Shown here: one piece after another, positions 12,548 to 17,010 of the stretch
Numbering within the stretch: the first letter of the stretch is position 1
Layout: each line of letters starts with the position of its first letter
From: Tannerella sp. oral taxon 808
Lineage (GTDB): Bacteria > Bacteroidota > Bacteroidia > Bacteroidales > Tannerellaceae
Length of the DNA stretch: 17,010 bases
NCBI GenBank assembly: GCA_002890585.1
Contig: MIQB01000046.1
Coordinates: 1 to 17,010 of the forward strand
Direction of reading: 5' to 3'
Notes under the pieces: model-generated
Told to the model about the DNA's origin: nothing
Seen by the model: only the letters and a program-made list of their open reading frames with translations
The model's database searches: none
Program-made: the position numbers and the translations under genes

Positions 12548-12862
12548 ATGATTCTTTCAACGACACCCTCTTTAGAGGGGAAAAAGATTACGCACTACTA
12601 CGGCGTCGTCAGTGGCGAGGCCATCATCGGTGCCAACGTGTTTCGCGACTTCTTTGCCAGCATCACCGACTTTGTCGGCGGTCGTTCGGGCACCTACGAG
12701 GCAGTGCTGCGCAAGGCCAAAGACGCGGCACTGCGCGAGATGTCGGAGCATGCCCAGGCGCAGGGCGCGAACGCTGTGGTGGGCATCGATCTGGACTACG
12801 AGACGATCGGTAACAGCATGCTCATGGTGACGGCCGCGGGCACGGCCGTGATCGCGGAGTAA
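12548..12862 (+). CDS. YbjQ/UPF0145 family protein
   Basis: 104-aa protein of the YbjQ (DUF74) family. Landmarks are an N-terminal MILSTTPSLEGKKI, the central YYGVVSGEAIIGANVFRDFF, the helix YEAVLRKAKDAALREMSEHA, and the conserved C-terminal GANAVVGIDLDYETIG plus MVTAAGTAV. These small proteins form ring-shaped pentamers in solved structures, but their role is not known. No signal or membrane segment is present. It starts 39 bp after sufS and ends 7 bp before rnhB, so the three may be co-transcribed. Confidence 0.92.
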   Translation: MILSTTPSLEGKKITHYYGVVSGEAIIGANVFRDFFASITDFVGGRSGTYEAVLRKAKDAALREMSEHAQAQGANAVVGIDLDYETIGNSMLMVTAAGTAVIAE

Positions 12863-12869
12863 GGGAGAG

Positions 12870-13481
12870 ATGCTCCTGCCTTTTTTGGAACCCGGCCGGA
12901 CGGAGGCGGGCTGCGACGAAGCAGGCCGTGGCTGTCTGGCCGGACCTGTGTTTGCGGCGGCCGTCATCTTGCCACCGGACTTCCGCAACGAGCAGCTGAA
13001 CGACAGCAAGCAGCTCACCGATCGTGCGCGTCGGCGACTGCGTGAGATGATCGAGCGTGAGGCCTTGGCGTGGGCCATCGGGGTGGCGACAGCGGAGGAA
13101 ATCGACCGGATGAACATCCTTCGCGCCTCCTTCTTGGCTATGCATCGTGCCGTGGCCGGGCTGCGTCTGCGGCCGGACTTTCTGCTTATCGATGGCAACC
13201 GTTTCGTGCCGTGTCCGGAGCAGATCCCCTACGCGACGATCGTGCACGGCGACGCGCGGATGATGAGTATTGCGGCGGCGTCGGTGTTGGCTAAGACGTA
13301 TCGCGACGATGCGATGACGGCGCTCGATGCAGATTTCCCCGCTTATGGTTGGGCGAAGAACAAGGGCTACCCAACAGCTGCTCATCGCGACGCGATCCGT
13401 CGGTTTGGCGCCACACCGCATCACCGCCGCTCTTTTACACTGCTGCCGGAAGCAACGCAGCAGGCGATCAAGTGGTCATAA
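12870..13481 (+). CDS. rnhB: Ribonuclease HII
   Basis: Endonuclease that cleaves RNA in RNA-DNA hybrids and removes single ribonucleotides from DNA. The protein has 203 aa, the normal size. The catalytic carboxylates are visible: D16-E17 in GCDEAGRGCLAGP, D108 in LLIDGNR, and D128 in VHGDARMMSIAAAS. ASVLAKTYRD follows, and GYPTAAHRDAI and the late R-SF (HHRRSFTLL) match the family C-terminal region. The start has a purine-rich GGGAGAG directly upstream and lies 7 bp after the ybjQ-like gene. The last codons (KWS and TAA) fall where the left end of an AT-armed repeat would be, suggesting that the repeat shaped the C-terminus. It converges on the MATE gene. Confidence 0.96.
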   Translation: MLLPFLEPGRTEAGCDEAGRGCLAGPVFAAAVILPPDFRNEQLNDSKQLTDRARRRLREMIEREALAWAIGVATAEEIDRMNILRASFLAMHRAVAGLRLRPDFLLIDGNRFVPCPEQIPYATIVHGDARMMSIAAASVLAKTYRDDAMTALDADFPAYGWAKNKGYPTAAHRDAIRRFGATPHHRRSFTLLPEATQQAIKWS

Positions 13482-13540
13482 GGCAGTGCCATTCTACCGC
13501 GTCTCCGGGGTAATCATTAATCATTGACAATTAACCATTA
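13474..13540. repeat. AT-armed element, copy with shortened left arm
   Basis: GTGGTCAT (in rnhB) is followed directly by the core (GGCAGTGCCATTCTACC, GTCTCCGGGG) and the right arm AATCATTAATCATTGACAAT continuing to about 13540. Compared with 285-370, about 20 bp of left AT arm are missing. It fills the gap between the convergent rnhB and MATE genes. Confidence 0.65.
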
Positions 13541-14869
13541 TCCCAATCCCGCCCGCCGCTTCCATCGCCCGGTGCGGTAATAGATGAGCGTGGCGACGAA
13601 GGCGAGCGTGATGCTGGCCGCAATGGCCCACCAGATGCCCACGCGGCCCCACGTGCGACTGAAGAGGGTGGCCAGCGGGATGCGTATGAGCCAAAAGGAG
13701 ACGATGCCTGTCGTCATCGCAAAGAGTGTGTCGCCCGCGCCACGCATGGCGCCGTTGAGGATGCAGAGCGCACCGTGGAAGACGAGCACGGCGCCGAGTA
13801 TCGTCAGGTATTCCTGCCCGATGGCCATCACGTCCGCGTCCTCGGTGAAGGCGCCCATCATCTGCCGGCCGAAGGCGAGGATGGCGGCCAGCACGACGAG
13901 GCACAGGCAGACGTTGAACAGCATGGCGAAGCGTACGCCGGCATGCACCCGGTCGAGGCGGCCGGCGCCGATGTTCTGTCCGCAGAAGGCCGACAGTGCG
14001 CCGGAGAGCGTGAGGATGATCTGCACGATGAAGGAATCGATCTTGCCCGCCGCGCCATAGGCCGTGAGTGTGTCGGCGCCGAAGCCGTTGACGATGCCAA
14101 GGAGGGCGACAAGCCCGATGGCGATGGCACATTGCTGTACGCCGGTGGGGATGCCGATGCGGACGCCCAGAAGGAAGAGCGGGCGGTCGAAGGCAAGGTC
14201 GCGGCGGCGGAGCGAGAGCAGCTCGTGACGGCGGATATGCCGGACGGCCAACGCCACGCCACAGGCTTGCGCCAGAACAGTGGCCGCAGCTGCGCCCTCG
14301 ATGTCCCAACGAAACACGAGGATGAAAAGCAGATCGAACGCGATGTTGAGCACGGCCGTGGTCAGCACGAAGTGCATGGGCCGCACCGAGTCGCCGATGC
14401 CGCGCAGAATGGAGAGGGCGCTATAGAAAAGGATGAAGAAGAGTGTGCCGGCGGCATAGACACGGAAATAACGCAACGCGTAGGGCATCACCTCGGGCGG
14501 CGTTTGTGTCAACCGAAAGAATCCGTCGGCCCCGACGACGCCGACCACAGAGAGCACAGCGCCAGCTACCAATGCGAAGAGCAGAAACGACGAGAAGGCA
14601 CGCTGCACCGCCTCATGATCGCGGGCGCCGAAGCGCTGCGAGACGACGACGGTGATGCCGCTCCCCACGCCGATAGCCAGCGAGATGATGAAGTAATAGA
14701 TGAAGAAGGAGGCCGAGACGGCGGCCAGTGCCTCCTTGCCCAGGAAGCGCCCCACGATGACGCTGTCCGTCAGGTTGTACACCTGCTGCGTCAGGTTGCC
14801 CACCAACAGCGGCAGCGCAAAGGCAGGGATCACCCGCCATACCGCTCCGCGCGTCAAGTCTTGGCTCAT
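13538..14869 (-). CDS. MATE-family efflux transporter (NorM/DinF-like)
   Basis: 443-aa inner-membrane transporter predicted to export cationic drugs or metabolites in exchange for Na+ or H+. Twelve hydrophobic segments are arranged as two MatE repeats (about residues 16-176 and 240-400). Recognisable segments are IPAFALPLLVGNLTQQVYNL, SVIVGRFLGKEALAAVS, the second-half repeat with QNIGAGR, and GAMRGAGDT. Length is typical. The start at 14869 (MSQDLTRGAVW) fits the family. No consensus promoter is visible in the 79 bp upstream, which consist of heptamer repeats shared with the 3' end of the fucosidase gene. Substrate cannot be inferred from context. Confidence 0.93.
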   Translation of the reverse strand: MSQDLTRGAVWRVIPAFALPLLVGNLTQQVYNLTDSVIVGRFLGKEALAAVSASFFIYYFIISLAIGVGSGITVVVSQRFGARDHEAVQRAFSSFLLFALVAGAVLSVVGVVGADGFFRLTQTPPEVMPYALRYFRVYAAGTLFFILFYSALSILRGIGDSVRPMHFVLTTAVLNIAFDLLFILVFRWDIEGAAAATVLAQACGVALAVRHIRRHELLSLRRRDLAFDRPLFLLGVRIGIPTGVQQCAIAIGLVALLGIVNGFGADTLTAYGAAGKIDSFIVQIILTLSGALSAFCGQNIGAGRLDRVHAGVRFAMLFNVCLCLVVLAAILAFGRQMMGAFTEDADVMAIGQEYLTILGAVLVFHGALCILNGAMRGAGDTLFAMTTGIVSFWLIRIPLATLFSRTWGRVGIWWAIAASITLAFVATLIYYRTGRWKRRAGLG

Positions 14870-14870
14870 A

Positions 14871-14961
14871 GTTATGAGTTACGGGTTACGAGTTACCAGT
14901 TACGAGTATCCGGTCACTTGTAACTCGTAACCCGTAACTCGTAACTTGTCACTTATCACTC
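14871..14961. repeat. Heptamer array in inverted arrangement, copy 2
   Basis: Heptamers in strict 7-bp phase: GTTATGA, GTTACGG, GTTACGA, GTTACCA, GTTACGA, GTATCCG (14871-14912), then GTCACTT, GTAACTC, GTAACCC, GTAACTC, GTAACTT, GTCACTT, ATCACTC (14913-14961). The right half continues into the fucosidase gene and contains its stop codon. Same design as 10726-10801. Confidence 0.88.
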
Positions 14962-16298
14962 GGCAACTCGTTGCCGAACTCTACCTCCACCACGAAGTCC
15001 GGGTCGGGTTTGGCTGTGGTGGGGAGCTTGAGGACGATGCCGTCAGCGTCTTGAAGGAAGCGCACCGGCACACGCGTGCGATAGTCCACCGCCCGCTTGA
15101 CCATGTTGCCAGCGTAGGGCAGGCAGATGAGGCGATCGGCGTCACTCAAGACATGCACGAAGAGCGTGCGGCCGCGTTGCGTCGTCACGCCCCACTCGTG
15201 TGGCCGCACCACGCCGCCGCGCGTCCCTTGGATCGTCTTCCCATACGTCTTCATCCAGGCGCCCATCTCACGCAGCCGCGCCAAGGCCGTATCGGGCAAC
15301 TGTCCGTCGGGCTGCGGACCGACGTTGAGGAGCAGGTTAGCATCGTTGCCTGCGGCGCGGACAAGCAGGCGGATCAGGTCGGCCGTGGATTTGTATGCGC
15401 GATCCGTCATGCGATAACCCCACGAACGGTTCATCGTCTCGCACGTCTCGAGCGGCAGTCGGCTGATGGCCTGGCCGGAAAGCCCCGCCTTGTTCTCACC
15501 GGGCAGGTCGCGCTCGAAGATCTGGATGTCCTCGCCGGCGAAGGGCGTCGTGTGGTGGTTGTTGGCGATGAGGCACGCGGGCTGCAGGCGGTGAATGAGC
15601 GCGTACTGCGGCGTGAGGTGCCAGGTGGAGTCGGTCACGCCGTCGGGGTAGATGTCCTTGTCCCACATGCCGTCGAACCAGATGGCGCCGATGGGGCCGT
15701 AGCCGGTGAGCAGCTCGGTGAGTTGTCGGTTCATGAAAGCGCAGTAATCGTCCCAGCGGCCTTCGCGCGTGCGGCCGGTGCCGAGGCCGGTGCGGCCGCG
15801 GGGGAAGTAGTCGTCGCGGCGCCAGTCTAAGTGCGAATAGTAGAGGTGGAGCCGGATGCCGTGTCGGGCGCAGGCGTCGGCCAGCTCGCGGATCACGTCG
15901 CGGCGGAAGGGTGTGGCCTCGATGATGTTGAAGTCTGACTGGCGGGTGGCGAACATGGAGAAGCCGTCGTGGTGGCGCGTGGTGACGCAGATGTACTTCG
16001 CGCCGGCGTCGGCCACGGCCTTCACCCATCGGTCGGCATCGAAGGCGGCGGGGTAGAAGCCGCCGGCCAGCCGTGCGTACTCGTCGCGGTCCACATTGCG
16101 GTTGTGCATCATCCATTCGCCGTCGCCGGCCATGGTGTAGAGCCCCCAGTGGATGAAGATGCCGAAGCGGTCGCTGCGAAACGCCTCGCGCGCCCGGAGG
16201 TTCTCTTTTGTCGGCGTGTAGTTCGCCGTCTGTGCGCCCGCCCGGAGCAGGCACAGGGCCGCCATCGCCGCAGCCCAAAGCCAGGATCGTGTTGTCAT
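14949..16298 (-). CDS. Secreted GH29 alpha-L-fucosidase
   Basis: Exported glycoside hydrolase of 449 aa that would release terminal fucose from glycans, probably in the periplasm. Residues 1-23 are a signal peptide (MTTRSWLWAAAMAALCLL, cut near RAGAQ). The catalytic TIM barrel shows GIFIHWG (46-52), YICVTTRHHDGFSMF (His pair about 107-108), HLYYSHLDWRRDDY and the nucleophile D209 in AIWFDGMWD. QPDGQLPD and the C-terminal small beta domain follow. The acid/base residue varies in GH29 and I do not assign it. The start at 16298 is chosen because it gives the signal peptide; an open frame continues upstream only through GTAG repeats. The last three codons and the stop lie within a heptamer array. 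No SusC/SusD pair is present. Confidence 0.92.
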   Translation of the reverse strand: MTTRSWLWAAAMAALCLLRAGAQTANYTPTKENLRAREAFRSDRFGIFIHWGLYTMAGDGEWMMHNRNVDRDEYARLAGGFYPAAFDADRWVKAVADAGAKYICVTTRHHDGFSMFATRQSDFNIIEATPFRRDVIRELADACARHGIRLHLYYSHLDWRRDDYFPRGRTGLGTGRTREGRWDDYCAFMNRQLTELLTGYGPIGAIWFDGMWDKDIYPDGVTDSTWHLTPQYALIHRLQPACLIANNHHTTPFAGEDIQIFERDLPGENKAGLSGQAISRLPLETCETMNRSWGYRMTDRAYKSTADLIRLLVRAAGNDANLLLNVGPQPDGQLPDTALARLREMGAWMKTYGKTIQGTRGGVVRPHEWGVTTQRGRTLFVHVLSDADRLICLPYAGNMVKRAVDYRTRVPVRFLQDADGIVLKLPTTAKPDPDFVVEVEFGNELPSDK

Positions 16299-16335
16299 AT
16301 CGGATAGGTAGTTATGCGGCCTTCCGACCGCGGTG

Positions 16336-16440
16336 GTAGGGGCGACCCTTGTGGTCGCCCTGTAGTAGGGGCGCCCCTTGTGGTCGCCCAGTAGTAGGGG
16401 TGCCCCTTGTGGTCGCCTAATAGTTAAGTAGGGGCGAAAA
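16336..16440. repeat. 29-bp tandem REP-like repeats upstream of the fucosidase
   Basis: GTAG starts at 16336, 16365, 16394 and 16428. The first three units are 29 bp apart, the last is partial. Unit 1 forms a perfect hairpin GGGCGACC (16340-16347), loop CTTGT, GGTCGCCC (16353-16360). Units 2 and 3 have mismatched left arms but the same right arm. The GTAGGGGCG foot is shared with the hairpins at 4566-4890. Confidence 0.8.
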
Positions 16441-16447
16441 AGGGGGA

Positions 16448-16476
16448 TAATCATTAGCCATTAACCATCGATCATT
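16448..16476. repeat. Remnant right arm of the AT-armed element
   Basis: ATAATCATTAGCCATTAACC (continuing ATCGATCATTC) matches the right arm of the copies at 341-370 and 13511-13540 without core or left arm. It overlaps the stop codon of the Crp-type gene at 16472. Confidence 0.5.
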
Positions 16477-17010
16477 CAAACCTTCGGATCAGCCGAATCT
16501 TCCCGTGCACCATCTGCACAATGCCCTCCTGACAGAGCTCCTGCAAGACGCGGTTGAGCGACGGGCGGGCCACGCCGAAGCGGTCGGCGATGTCTTGCTG
16601 CCGGGCGTAGGTGTCGTGCGTGTGGAGGTAGGTCAGCAGCTGCTCCCGGAGCGATTTGAGGGCGAAGCTGCCGATGCGTTGTGTCAGGGCGAAGCACTTG
16701 TCCGAGATTTCACGCAGGTAATTCTCCATCATGCGCATATCGGCGTGCAGCATGCGGAGGAGCGTCTCGCGGTGGATGACTAACAGCTCGCAGTCCGTGG
16801 TCGTCTCCACGCTGACGGGGTAGACGTTCCGGGTGGCCAGGAGGAAGGCCGGCGCCAGCACGTCCCACTCCGCGAATTGCTCCACGATGATCTGCTTGCC
16901 GCCCTCGCCAGCCATCCACGCGTTGACACGCCCGCGGCAGACGATGAGCAGCGCGCGGCAGGCGTCGCCTTGCATGGCCGGAAAGGAGTGCGGAGGGTAA
17001 GTGCGGAGGG
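16472..17010 (-). CDS. Crp/Fnr-family transcription regulator (5' end outside window)
   Basis: Predicted cytoplasmic DNA-binding regulator. The frame stays open to the right edge (LRTYPPHSFPAMQGDACRAL), so the true start lies outside; an in-frame Met at 16975 falls in the middle of the effector domain and is not a good start. The visible part has the beta-roll end (CRALLIVCRGRVNAWM, then VEQFAEWDVLAPAFLL), the dimerisation helix (about RETLLRMLHADMRMMENYLR), and the C-terminal winged helix with TYARQQDIADRFGVARPSLN as recognition region. The cysteine pattern of Fnr iron-sulfur sensors is not seen in this part, and the effector is unknown. It lies upstream of the fucosidase on the same strand, 173 bp away with repeats between, so control of that gene is possible but unproven. 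Confidence 0.9.
   Translation of the reverse strand, partial: LRTYPPHSFPAMQGDACRALLIVCRGRVNAWMAGEGGKQIIVEQFAEWDVLAPAFLLATRNVYPVSVETTTDCELLVIHRETLLRMLHADMRMMENYLREISDKCFALTQRIGSFALKSLREQLLTYLHTHDTYARQQDIADRFGVARPSLNRVLQELCQEGIVQMVHGKIRLIRRFE

Noticed and set aside
13775..14923. 382-codon open frame on the plus strand
   Set aside because: It is antisense to the clear MATE transporter and has the Asp/Glu/His-rich composition of a GC-rich shadow frame.
16299..16454. N-terminal extension of the fucosidase to 16454
   Set aside because: The extra 52 codons translate the GTAG repeats and would bury the signal peptide; the start at 16298 is far better.

Overview
The window comes from a GC-rich member of the Bacteroidota, most likely order Bacteroidales. 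The evidence is a Bacteroidota-type thioredoxin reductase N-terminus, an ftsK-lolA pair, promoters of the TAnnTTTG type, little use of Shine-Dalgarno sequences, and a tyrosine ammonia-lyase that looks like the characterised Flavobacterium johnsoniae enzyme. Genus cannot be fixed from sequence alone. Gene content is chromosomal and mostly housekeeping. The intergenic DNA is unusually rich in small repeats.

Layout. 1-257 is the 5' end of trxB (minus). 397-3506 is a minus-strand operon of ftsK then lolA, joined by an ATGA overlap. 3507-5152 is a 1.65-kb island without a credible protein gene. It is packed with palindromic repeats, REP-like hairpins with a GTAGGGGCG foot, and a 16-unit, 23-bp tandem array. 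A tRNA with anticodon CAT, with its own promoter and terminator, closes the island. 5277-10696 is a plus-strand run: tyrosine ammonia-lyase, a 128-aa protein of unknown function, a PaaK-type adenylate-forming ligase, a lysophospholipid-type acyltransferase, and a YycJ/WalJ-like metallo-hydrolase. A DUF1232 membrane protein (minus) then diverges from sufS (plus). ybjQ-like and rnhB genes follow, converging on a MATE efflux gene (minus). A secreted GH29 fucosidase and a Crp/Fnr-type regulator cut by the window edge (both minus) end the window.

How the genes fit together. The ammonia-lyase would make p-coumarate from tyrosine. The tightly coupled ligase could activate it, and the acyltransferase could place an activated acyl group on a lipid. 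This resembles the logic of flexirubin/aryl-polyene or photoactive-yellow-protein chromophore pathways, but no polyene synthase, acyl carrier protein or PAS protein is present here. FtsK and LolA serve chromosome segregation and lipoprotein transport, SufS sulfur mobilisation, and RNase HII removal of ribonucleotides from DNA.

The most unusual signals are the 23-bp array, whose unit looks like a fused tRNA D-arm and T-arm; a palindromic element apparently inserted in frame at the N-terminus of the acyltransferase; heptamer arrays that supply the stop codons of flanking genes; and a strong preference for TTA leucine codons before G. All family assignments are from reading the sequence. No database search or folding program was run.
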